DNA from: Epinephelus fuscoguttatus | Taxonomy: Eukaryota; Chordata; Actinopteri; Perciformes; Serranidae | Length of the DNA stretch: 64,000 bases | Assembly: GCF_011397635.1 (NCBI RefSeq) | Contig: NC_064775.1 | Location: forward strand, 11,682,952-11,746,951 | Reading direction: 5' to 3' | Shown: positions 39,301 through 49,891 of the stretch, piece by piece | How positions within the stretch are numbered: the first letter of the stretch is position 1 | Layout of the letters: each line of letters starts with the position of its first letter | Translations under genes and position numbers: made by a program | The notes under the pieces: model-generated | What the model saw: the letters and a program-made list of their open reading frames with translations, nothing else | Told to the model about the DNA's origin: nothing | The model's database searches: none

Positions 39301-40602
39301 GCTTGGCTCTGTCACAGTGTTATACGATACTTTTAAGTGACATTTGGATTACTTTCCACTCAGAAACAGACAGAAAAGACTGTATTTTAATAGCTTTATT
39401 GTAAAATGTTTGAGTTTTCTCTTGATGTCTAAACTTGAGCAACTGTACCTCATTTTATGTAGTCCAATTGATGTTGTCATTTACTCTACATGCATTTCTT
39501 TCCGCAGGATCTCAGTCACAGACTTCCACGACGAAGCATATCCGAGGCAAACATCTGAATATCAGGTTGACGTAAACCTTAGCTGCTCAAATTTCAGTGA
39601 TACATGCTGTAGACTCAGGTGGGGTTTTCCTAACCAGCCGTGTGGACCAACAAGCGTGAAGCGTGTTACTGATGCCTTACTGTATCCATGGTTATAAGAA
39701 GGTAGATTGACAGAAACAGATGGGAGATCACGGTTAGGTGGCTGTCTTTTGTTTCCTGACATCCTCTCTGTCTGTTAGTGGCTCTCCAGTTGAATCGGGG
39801 AGCCTGTTAAGGAGGCTGGAATGAATCAGCTGCTATTTAAAATGCTGGAAAACAGACTCTTTAAGACCCCTAAGGAGTGTTTCCTCTTGTTTAACCCAAG
39901 CTGAGTGAGCTGAGCTTACTCCCTAACTGTATTTTAGAGCAGGACAGTGTGAACGAGGGCAAATGTGTTTCTTTTATTGCTTAGTTTGACGAAATCCTTC
40001 TGTTTGTGGTACCAAGAGGGTGTGTGTGTGTGTGCCTATGCTGTTATTGCTCTGTGTGGCTGTCCATAACTCAGTGACAAGCAAACATCATGTACCTAGA
40101 GCAAATGAATGTGTGATTATAATGTTGATATAAATAAAATAAACGCACAGGATTCTCATGTTGCTTTGGGTTCAACGGTTCACTGTGTACAGAGGCCGTG
40201 TTTTCTGATCCAGATCTGATATGTACCTTCCTTTGCTCTGTGCTTTTCCCCTTCTGCATTTGGCCCTGCTCCAAAGGTGTTTCCAAAGCTGCTCAACTGC
40301 TCTCAAGATACACACACGTCACACTAATCCACTACCTGTGTGTGTTGCGCCACAGAGGGATTGAGGTTGAGTTAGATCACATGGAACGGGATGGTAGCGC
40401 CTGTTCCTGCAGAAAACTCTTACAGTACACAGGGTGAGAATGTCAGTGAAACATCAAACGTCACCCCAGTGTCAATTATAGTCTTTCTAACATGTAATTG
40501 TTCTGCAATATAGTGATTATTATATAACACGTAAAGAGAACACATATTTTTTTGCTCCCCATTAAAAGAAAAGATGAAATAATTGAATTATAATTTGGAG
40601 AT

Positions 40603-40608
40603 TTTATT
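40603..40608 (-). terminator. gckr: candidate gckr polyadenylation signal (AATAAA on minus)
   Basis: TTTATT on the plus strand, which is AATAAA for gckr, 279 bases after the stop codon. This is a normal distance for a fish 3' UTR. Confidence 0.5.
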
Positions 40609-40886
40609 GCACGCGCTATATTTTAACATCTTGCACCCACATATTTGAAACCAAAACACTATCTGGTCTAAGGACAATACAAATTGGCAGTACATTTGCA
40701 GGGTATTATGCCAGTGTTGAAGTGCCCCTTAGTGTTACAACAAGGTTTTGCATTCAGCTCCTCCGGGTGCAGGTGATTTCTACCTCATAATCAAAGCAAA
40801 GCAAGAACACTAAACAGGGAGTTGAATAAATACATGCCTGTAATGTATGTGGGAAGGGACTTAACGATGACATCATACCATGTCAA

Positions 40887-43800
40887 TTATGACAGGCACG
40901 CCTCCACAGCCTCCCTCACAATTGGCTGTCGCTCCAGATGAGTCTCCGCCTCTCTGAGCGAGCACCCAGTCAGCAAACACACCAAAGCCAGAGGGACCAC
41001 CTGCACACAGAGAAGATAATATAACAACATTCATACAGTAAATTCCCCCCAGTGCTGTATGCACCTTACAGCCTCCTCACCTTGGATCTGTTTCTGGCTG
41101 TGCGTGTGTGTGTGGTGATGTCAGAGGATGTGATGTCCGCTGTCAGCTTGTCCACACAGTACACGGCCTTCAGGAGGGCGTGCTCACATCGGGACTCAGG
41201 ACAACCAGACAGCTTCTGGGAGGAGAAGGAAACAACGTCAGTTCAGCTCCGAAATCTGTCACTGATTCTTCTGTGTTGGATTGTTTGCAAACTTATCTTG
41301 TGTATCTGCCTTGCCTGAGGGAGCCTGTGTCACAATCGAGATCTAAAACTTTAATTACTTAAGTTTCTTTAGGAAAATGCATCATCAGGGGTGAAACCAG
41401 ACGTTGGAAACAGTCGGTGCTCCACGCTTTTGGCATTTACAGCAGCTATATTCACTATTTGTCAAACCATTTGCAATCATAGAATACCTAAAAATCTGTA
41501 CAAAATTTTGGAAAAACAAAGAAAAATCTTGTGGAGCCTACATCCTGTTTTGTATCCAACTGTTCTCCGGCTATCTCCATCACTCTGACACCATAAGGGT
41601 GCAGTCACACATGAGAGAAATTAACACTGGCAAATATTCACCTCCTGTTCACTTCCATTCAGTGTGAGTGGAGAGGCAAATGAAACATTTAAGAAGCAAA
41701 TTTGCATCGCGTGGAGTTCAATTTTGAGATGTCACAGCCTCAACCAATAGCAATAAAGTACGTGTGAATGAGACAGTGATTGTTGCTGTGTTTAAACAGT
41801 CAATATTGTATGATATTGGCCATTAAATACAAACTGCCTAGCTGGCAGTGAGTTTGGAGACACATCTACTATGTAGAGCGCTGTATGCACTGTACTGGCT
41901 AGGATCTTGGAGGCAACAGCAGGTTTCCTTGGTGATTTAAAACCCTGTTTATGTCCTATTAAGGTTGTACTTATATATACCTGGAGAAGACGTGTGGCTC
42001 TGCGGTAGAGTTTGCTGTTGGTGACCTGCACGTCGATCATGTGGTTCTGGTAAATCTTCCCCTTTAAGACGTGAGCTCCGGTGCTCACGGCGTTCAGCAG
42101 CAGCTTAGTGGACAGCTCCCACTGCTGAGAGAGAGGCAGAATTGATTTTCTGCTCTCTGCATTTACATAAGCTAGACTAAAAGGAAACAATGCAAACGTA
42201 AAAAAAATAAGCTGCCATCTAAAATGAGACCTGTAGAATACGAGAAAGCAGAAAACCTGAAAATCAATAAAGACTAAATTCATTTTACAGCTCTGCGAAA
42301 GCTCTGTTGAGGGAGGGTGGGAGACAAAGCAAAGGGAGCAAACAGTTATTTATCATACTTCAATGAGTCACTGAGTCCATGAGTGTGTCCATGTGTGTGT
42401 GCTGTACCATGTGTAATAAGCTCCCTGAAGCAGGCCAAGTGATTCTTAGAGAGGATAAACACAGCCTGTTGATGTCATCCTGCAAAACAACAACAGACTT
42501 TATTAGGTGGACAAATGGACGAATGGACAAACAGACAGACAGATAAATAGAGAGATAGATACTTGGTGTACAGCAGCAGCAGTGTCTCCATCAACCAAGT
42601 GATAAAGAGCATGGAGGTTGGACATTTTTTCTCTCACTCTGCGCGCCAGCTTCACCACTTCACTGACATCGTCTGCGGAGAGAAGCCGTCAAGACACACA
42701 TTGATTTAATTTGGACAGAATTTAAACATGACAAACAAGTGTTGTCCCACCGGAGTGTGTGTAGAGAAGAAGAACCATGTCCTGGTCATTGAGAGAGGGC
42801 AGAACGAGATGTAAAAAATCCTCATGTGCTATGCAAAAGTCAGGACCCTAAAGGAATGAAAAAACATATGTTAAAAAAACGGCTTGAAGTATTCACCATG
42901 TGTTTTTTGTACAGTAGGTTTTTGTAGCTGTGTTTAAATACAAACAGTATCTTTGATATCAATGTTTTTTCATGGGGCTTTAAAGTTATCATCCTCAAGA
43001 TTTACATCATATCAAACCCATTTTTTCCATAGTATTTATGATTGCCATCATTTGTTTCCTTTATATAACATAGTATGCAATGTCAGTGGCGGGGTCCGCC
43101 ATTCCTTTGCTGAATTCAATTAGTGTATACATGCACAGGGGATATACAGGAAATGATACATGCACAAACAAACTGAAATCTGGGACTTCAAATCAAATCA
43201 ACCAGAACTGAAATTCATAATATTTTATGTTTAAATATACTAAATCATTTTTTTTCTCTACAACATGGATATAAACTACGGAAGCCCTGAGCTGCAAGTT
43301 AAAAAAAAAAAACAATTCTGGTGATCCACTTTCTAAGGCCCTGATCACACAGAAAGTGTTTTGCAGGTTGTAAATGCGTGCCACACCACACTGCCTTTTT
43401 TCTAATTTATTCTTTTATTGAATGCCACTAGCAAAAAAAGCTTGCTGCATCATTTTATTGTTGCCAGGCAACCACCCCATCACCTCTTTACCCTAACCTT
43501 CCTGTGTAATCAATCTACTATTTTTTTTTCCCTACTTATTTTCACAGTAAAATGCTGAGGCAGAGGGTACTTGCTGTAGCTCTGGTTGAGGGTGAGAGGC
43601 TGTCAGTAAATAGTTTGTGCAGCACAGGGAAAAAGAGATCTGTGTGGGTACATGAGAGATCGTGGTAACTTCATTTTGTAAAGTCGGATAGCCGTGGGTA
43701 TCCAGCAACCAACAATTGTAAACTTGTTGTTCCCCCTCTCAAATTATCCGATTGGACCATAGGAAAAAAGTTAAGATGATGTGGGCCGCTTTTCTGCACT

Positions 43801-45181
43801 GAGCAAAAATGCCAGGCACCTAGAGCGCAGAAACACAAGGCACGTAGCATCGTAAAAACAGTGAGCAAAAAGCTTAATTCTCAATAACAATTATAAAAAA
43901 AAGCCATCTACAGCTACACTTTCTGTGTGTGCTCGGGGCCTTAGTCAGCTGTAAAATGTTTCGTCTCCTGTGATTATGATTCAAGAAGAGCTGAAAAAAC
44001 TGCCAGTGCCAGTAAAGTTCCTTAAAAAAATCATCTGTGAAATGTGAAAAAAAAAATTAAGAATAATTTTTCTAAGTTACTTTTTCCATCTGTGCAGACA
44101 GACTGAAAAAGAAAGTTTTGGGGGGTTATTTTAATGTCAGGATCATTTTTCTTTTCTTGTTTGTTGTTACCAGTATGTGCATTGTGTTTGTAGTGCATGG
44201 AGAAACATTTAGGACAAAGGGACATCGTTAATTTCAGTCTGTTGTGACTAAAATTATTATTACAACAACAAACACCTAAAAGATCCTGACAAGAAATAAA
44301 AAAAAAAAATAACTCCACCTATTTCACAGATGGAAAAAAAGTAACTTTAGAAATTATCCTGGAAAAAAACTGGAAAAACTGTTTTTTACCTGCTAAAAGT
44401 TTTATTCGCCCACCTGTTTCACGGATGGAAAAAAGAAACTTAAATCATCCTGGCAAACCCTCTTTTCACCTGTTCTTGAGTCATGAACACAGGAGAGAAA
44501 ACAATTTACAGCTGACTTAGAAAATGGATAACCAGCCTGTCAGAGCTTCCGTAAAAACTACTACTTGCAAATTCCAAAAAGCCTGAGTCAAGTAGAAGCT
44601 CTTGACTGAATGAAGACAATAAAATAATAAAAAGTCTAAAGACGATTAATTAAACACAGACATCGAGTCCTACTGGGTTTCATAAAGCAGGTACAGTCGG
44701 ACATATTTCATACTAATCCTGCTCCGGGTTAATCTACAAGTCAGATACAGCAGAGACAGATGAGTCATTACACGCTGCTAAATGAGAGCTGGATCTCATT
44801 TTAATTGGATTTTACTGGATTTCAGACATTTTAATACTTTGTATGGCCTTGTAAGGATTTCTTAGACTTGTTTAAGACCCATGTAGACATGCCAGAACAG
44901 AAATCTTCATGTCTGGAGTCAGCTAGTACTGACAGCATTACTGTAGTAAAAAAAACAGTTAAATCTTTGGTACAGTTTTCATTGTGAAAGAGTGAATTGT
45001 GTCAGATGAGAGCCTCTGTTCTGTGTTTGCAGTAATTACTTGGTCATTATTCTATTATATGTGTGTCTTTTGTTTAAACAGATGTTATTTCATTGTTTCC
45101 TTTCACATACCAGCGGGCCCTCACTGTTGTTCAGCTCTCTGTATCCCCCGCTGTTGAAGCATCGAACATCTTCATAGTCTT

Positions 45182-45218
<37 letters not shown>

Positions 45219-48200
45219 AATATCATGCAAATGTAAAAGTAAATCTGGTAAAATGCGTCCTGATCATCGAAGCACACAGATAAAGTGTTCCAACAGGTGC
45301 AAATGAAGCTGTGTGGTTTTGTTGCTAATGAGTACATCACACTCATCTCACCTGCTCCAAATGTGGGGATGCACTCGCTGGCGTCAATGAGGCCCAGCGT
45401 ACCAAGGGAGCCCCATCCCAGGTAACACACACGCCTACCACACTGCAGACTGAAACAGAGAAGCGTAGAGTAGCAGATACTTCAGTTCCAAACAGGTCAA
45501 ATCAACAGACTTTCTGCATCTGTAACATCTTACACATTTTTACTACTTTCACTACTGTCTGTGTAATGAGAGGAAAGGCTCATACTGCATCTGTGTGGGC
45601 TGCCAGTGTTGTAGATCAGAGTTTTCTCTGCCGCTGGAGGCTTCAGATACAACTAATCCACCATGGAAAATGTCATTATTGTGGGTTTCAGCAGAGAGAG
45701 ATTCAGATGCTTCTCAACCTTGCGACAAATAAAGTTCGCTGGTCTTTCTTTTATTTTTTATTCAAGTGTTTTTGTGAAATGCTCGATGAAACTAAAGAGC
45801 AAGGATGCTGCTCTGAATCAAAAAGAGCCTGTTTGCCTTGTTAAATGAAATTCAAGGTCACAGTTAAAGGTGTAAAACAGGATGTTCCACCTCTGTCCAG
45901 CTGCCTCCAGCAGAGCACTTATCTGCTCCCTCTGAGCGTAAGTGATATCCAGGGTTTTCTCATATGCTCTCATGTGCTGCAGGGTGCCTCTGTTGGGAAG
46001 AAACAGGAAGCTGCTGTACATTAAGGTGCAAATATATGCAAGCGTCTTCAATTGTGTGTGTGTGTGTGCATGTTATAAACACCATAAATTCAGTCTTAAA
46101 TAATGATTGAATTAATTTTAATAGATGTGCGTACACTAATGGTGTCTACATGTGGATATTCCAGTTAAGAAAAAATTTAAAAAGGCAGAACATCTTTTCT
46201 GCAATGACCTCTAGAGGTCAGTAACGCACAATGGAAACACAATGAAACTACAGGACAGAAATGACATGTGGGTTTTAACAATGTTACATGGTCCAGCATT
46301 GTGCTATATAGTCACATGACTGGGCACCACTGGTTTAGTCAGTCGGCTTAGTTTAGTGTGAAATGGAAAGAAGAAAAAACAATATGTTTATTTTAATTAT
46401 TGCTGCAGAGTGTGAGCAGATTCCAAAATGCACCCATCACTAATGTGAAAAGCATGTACAGGAGAGAGAATTGGCTGCGGGCTGATGGCTGTCAACACAG
46501 AGAAGCACTTAGGAAGCTACCTTTGGGTGCAAAACTGGAGACTAGAGGATCAATGTGTTGTGTAAGAGCTTCATTATAATCTTAGAGTCAGGCTGCTGTC
46601 CAGATGTGTGAATAAGTACACTGAGCACACCAATTTATTCATGTAATTGCACACGGATCATATAGCAAGCTTTTCAGTGTGTGGCTTACTTGTAAGTGAT
46701 GGGTGTGTTTGCGAAGGTGGCAGCATGAGCAGCAGACAGGACAACCTCCAGGAGAATCTTAGTGGCACTGCCTCCTTTCATCCTGGAGGAGCCACTGATG
46801 GCTTCTGGCTGAGCACATTCACACAAACAGAGACAATGGCCAAAATAAAGACACGCTACTCTCTCGAGTCAGACAAGAGAAAGAGGACAAGCACAGCTTC
46901 TTACCCCAACTGCTGGGTTGATGAGGTAGGCTTTTTGACTTTTGGCAAGCTGCTGCATCCTTTGCACCACACTGCGAAAAGTGAACGTACAGCCTGGAAG
47001 GGGCTCATCCCTATAACATTGTTATTTTGTGTGTTAAAAACTTTATTCAAATTAAAATAGATGTTTCATACCAAATTATCCCCAACACTTTCATGATGGA
47101 ATAAGAGAAAGGTATGTGTACCTGGCCTGATGTGCAGGATTGAAGCCAACCAGCACAGGTGTGTACACCTCAGGGTGCTGCAGGCAGAAGTCCAGCTGAC
47201 CTGCCACAAATGGAGCCTATGCGCAGCCAGAAATTAAACGTATACAAACTAGCTTCAGTTATCTGCAAGTCTGCAAAGTAAATCAACACTCTGCCCGACA
47301 CAGAATTCAGATTCTCACCAATTAGACTTACAGATAATCCACAGGAAATACCAATGAACAAGACGCGCCTCTTTCCCTCACAGACCTGCAGGGCGCCAAA
47401 AACATGCAGTGGTCACATGCTAAAGAAATATTAGAAAAACATATTTACACTCTGTCTAAAACACACATTCTCTCCACCACGCTCCTGACCTTCTTCAGAC
47501 TGAGCATGCCCAGCTTTGGGTCATCTTCAGGCGCTTCTTGGGAGGATAGTAGAGCTCTAAAGAAAAATGAGTGAGAGACAAGGATGTGATTTGAATATAT
47601 TTTAAGTAAGACTATGGAACTTAAAAAAAAAAAAAAACACATTCTTTCTCTTAAACAGTTGTCATAAAACGCACCACTGCTCACCTCATTGCACTCAGGA
47701 GTTTCGCCAGTAGCTAACGTTAGCTAACATTAGCAAACTTAGATAAACATTACCAAGTATCACTGATATTACTGAATGAGTCTGCTGACTTTATCACTCA
47801 CCTTTGCTTGTGCTACTGTTAAACCAGATTTAATATGTCACAGAACTTTTTTTTAGAAACACAGTGCGTTAAAAAGAAAAGTTTTGTAATGTAACCCTTT
47901 GACATGCTAAAACATAGCAAAGCAGTAGCACAGGCAAAAAGATACAGCTATAGCTATCTAAGGTTTGCTTACTTAAGTTAGCTAACATTAGCCACCATAA
48001 GCTAAAGCTAATATAATCACTTAGGAATTTAACTTTTCATTTGCATCTATTTAAGATTTGCCTGCTTACATTAGCTAAGGTTAGCCACCATAACCTAAAG
48101 CTAAATTAGATGTATTGTTTAGGAACTTTTCATTTGCATCTATTTAAGGTTTGTTTACTCACGTTAGCTAACATTAGCCAGCATAAAGCTAAAGCTACAT

Positions 48201-49891
48201 TAGATATGTTGCTTAGGAATTTAACTTTTCATTTGCATCTATTTAAGGTTTGTTTACTCACGTTATCTAACATTAGCCAGCATAAGCAAAAGCTAAACTA
48301 AATATATATTTCTTAGGAATTTAACTTGTCATTTGCACCTACTTAAGGTTTGTTTCCTCACGTTAGCTAACATTAGCCACCATAAGCTAAAGCTAAATTA
48401 ATTTTATTACTTAGGAATTCAAATTTTCATTTGTAAATGGAAGTTTGTATTGTTAACTCTCTCAAAATTTACAAAGTCTCACTTCAAGTAACATTATGTT
48501 TGACGCAAACAGAAAAGCATAACTAACTAACTCAGACATTATCAGGTCAGAGTAAGTTAACAGAGCTTCATCATAAGAATACTGAGGTGTTTTACTGCTA
48601 AAACAAAACCAGTTTAAGAACATATATCAGTATGTCAATAATTACAGCTGGTTATGTACTTTCAGGGTAATTGTTTTCAAAGAAACAAACCCCTACATAC
48701 CTGTCTCCACCTGCAATGATGTACGAATATACTGAACTCTGGTTCAGCTCCCTTAGTGCTCTGTTGAAAGCTGACTAACAAGACACAACACAGGAAGTCA
48801 CTTTGTGTAAAACAACTACAGTTAATAATAGCCACAAACAGATATATTACCTCATCACTGTGCATCCTGCTGCTTTTTACCACAGGGGCCGTCAAAATCA
48901 AAACAAAATAAAATTCCTTGTAGCTGCTTTAAGTGTCATTATCCTGACATTACTGCCACGGTCTACACTGCTTTACAATACTGGTTTCAATTCTTGAACA
49001 TCCCTGAGACAGACAATTGTTTGCTTCCTTATTCCTGCTGTGCAGTGGGCGAAATCACATTTCAAGACAGCTTTTACCGTGATGAGGAAAGCCAATCGAC
49101 CAGAAGTCCCACAACCGCTCAGCACAACAAGGCTGTCCCGAGGATCCTGTTAAGGAAACAGAAGAGAGGCTCTAACAACATGCCTGACTGACCAACTTAG
49201 ATACACACAGACAGAAAGTAGATACCTTGAGGATGAGCTCTACGTTCTTGGCAACCTCCATCAGCGTTTCCACCACTTGTTCACTCAGCAGCCTCTAAAA
49301 ATGACATTGATTAAAAGAACAAATTCAGAAAAAAGTTTAATTGCAGACATTACATTATACATGAAACACCTGTACCTGGTAGGTGGCTCTTGTTTCTTCC
49401 TGAAACATCTGGGTGTCACTGGCATGTAGCATCCTTACAATGTGATTGGCTGAAGCCCGGTCGATGTCACATGTAAGGGGGTTGGACTTCTCTGAAACAG
49501 GAAGGGACGGCTCATAATCTGGGGACTGAGAAACATAAAATATATACATAATATAATACATAATGTAAGTTTTAATATAATTAATATAAGTTTTAAGAAT
49601 AATTTAATCGCTGTATTCTAACACTCTGACTCATGCCTGTATGCTAAATATGAAGCTAGAGCTAGCATCTGGTTAGCTTAGCTTAGCATAAAGACTATTA
49701 AAACAGGAAGCGTGACTTCAGTCTTTATGCACACTAAGCTAACCAGTTCCCAACTGTATCTTGATATTTACCGTACAAAGAGTAGTATCAATCTCCTTAT
49801 CTAACTCATTAATATGCACGTGTATTCTCCAAATAGTCCTTTAAGTTACCTCCCATTCGTGCACAGTGTGGAGACAGTCTGATCCCGCCAT
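40887..49891 (-). CDS. gckr: glucokinase regulatory protein
   Basis: Binds and inhibits glucokinase in the liver nucleus; fructose-6-phosphate strengthens and fructose-1-phosphate relieves inhibition. Nineteen exons (descending): 49891-49850, 49525-49376, 49294-49226, 49146-49078, 48774-48701, 47556-47490, 47385-47332, 47216-47122, 47010-46905, 46808-46690, 45989-45891, 45449-45352, 45178-45111, 42847-42751, 42672-42563, 42479-42408, 42124-41981, 41215-41081, 41000-40887. All join in frame to 593 aa (human 625, also 19 exons). Two SIS (sugar isomerase) domains. The first has the loop LSGCGTSGRLAFL at 96-108 and the phosphosugar signature SGSSRMKGGSATK at 247-259; the second carries YLGWGSLGTLGLID and, near 476, VSTGAHVLKGKIYQNHM. 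The initiator ATG follows no in-frame upstream ATG. At exon 12 the acceptor after TTTCAG (45449) keeps the frame; a nearer CTGCAG would break it. Confidence 0.97.
41590..41760. mobile_element. possible MITE fragment in gckr intron 17
   Basis: GGTGCAGTCACACATGAGAG, then TTCACTTCCATTCAGTGTGA, then AATAGCAATAAAG resembles short fish MITEs whose ends begin with GTGCAGTCACAC. Ends were not defined. Confidence 0.35.
43333..43944. mobile_element. 612-bp inverted-repeat DNA transposon (MITE) in gckr intron 13
   Basis: The left end CTAAGGCCCTGATCACACAG (and GAAAGTG beyond it, to 43358) is matched in inverted form at the right end, 43917-43944, which read on the minus strand begins CTAAGGCCCCGAGCACACAC and continues AGAAAGTG. 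The flanks are compatible with a TA target duplication. No transposase is encoded. It contains a perfect palindrome GTTGCC-A-GGCAAC at 43460-43472. Confidence 0.75.
45185..45215. repeat. gckr: (CA)n microsatellite abutting the gckr exon 13 acceptor
   Basis: Fifteen CA units. On the gckr strand this is (GT)n, ending only six bases (CGAAAG) before exon 13 begins at 45178. Confidence 0.97.
47955..48440. repeat. minisatellite, about 93-100-bp unit, five copies, in gckr intron 5
   Basis: Each unit carries GTTAGCTAACATTAGCCACC, AAGCTAAAGCTAAATTA, TTAGGAATTTAACTTTTC and ATTTGCATCTATTTAAGG. The TAGCTAAC core recurs at about 47981, 48074, 48167, 48266 and 48366, giving spacings of 93, 93, 99 and 100. 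The outer copies are the most diverged. Confidence 0.92.
49597..49850 (+). mobile_element. MITE-like repeat family C, copy 2, in gckr intron 1
   Basis: Reads GCCTGTATGCTAAATATGAAG, then GCTAGAGCTAGC, GGTTAGCTTAGCTTAGCATA, AAGACT and a trailing inverted end (CCTTATCTAACTCATT ... AATAGTCCTTTAA). This matches a very common fish element with inverted ends. The element runs up to the donor of exon 1 at 49849. Confidence 0.65.

Larger units (their letters stand above)
38926..40886. other. interval between the rp1l1 stop and the gckr stop (convergent genes)
   Basis: Contains rp1l1 3' UTR candidates and no further gene. AATAAA-type signals on the plus strand occur in ATAAATAAAATAAACGC at about 40131-40145; a weaker AATAAG lies near 38573. 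A MITE fragment sits at about 39185-39300. Confidence 0.55.

Noticed and set aside
45431-45449. Nearer acceptor for gckr exon 12 (after CTGCAG at 45442)
   Set aside because: It breaks the reading frame of the YLGWGSLG block; the acceptor after TTTCAG at 45449 restores it.
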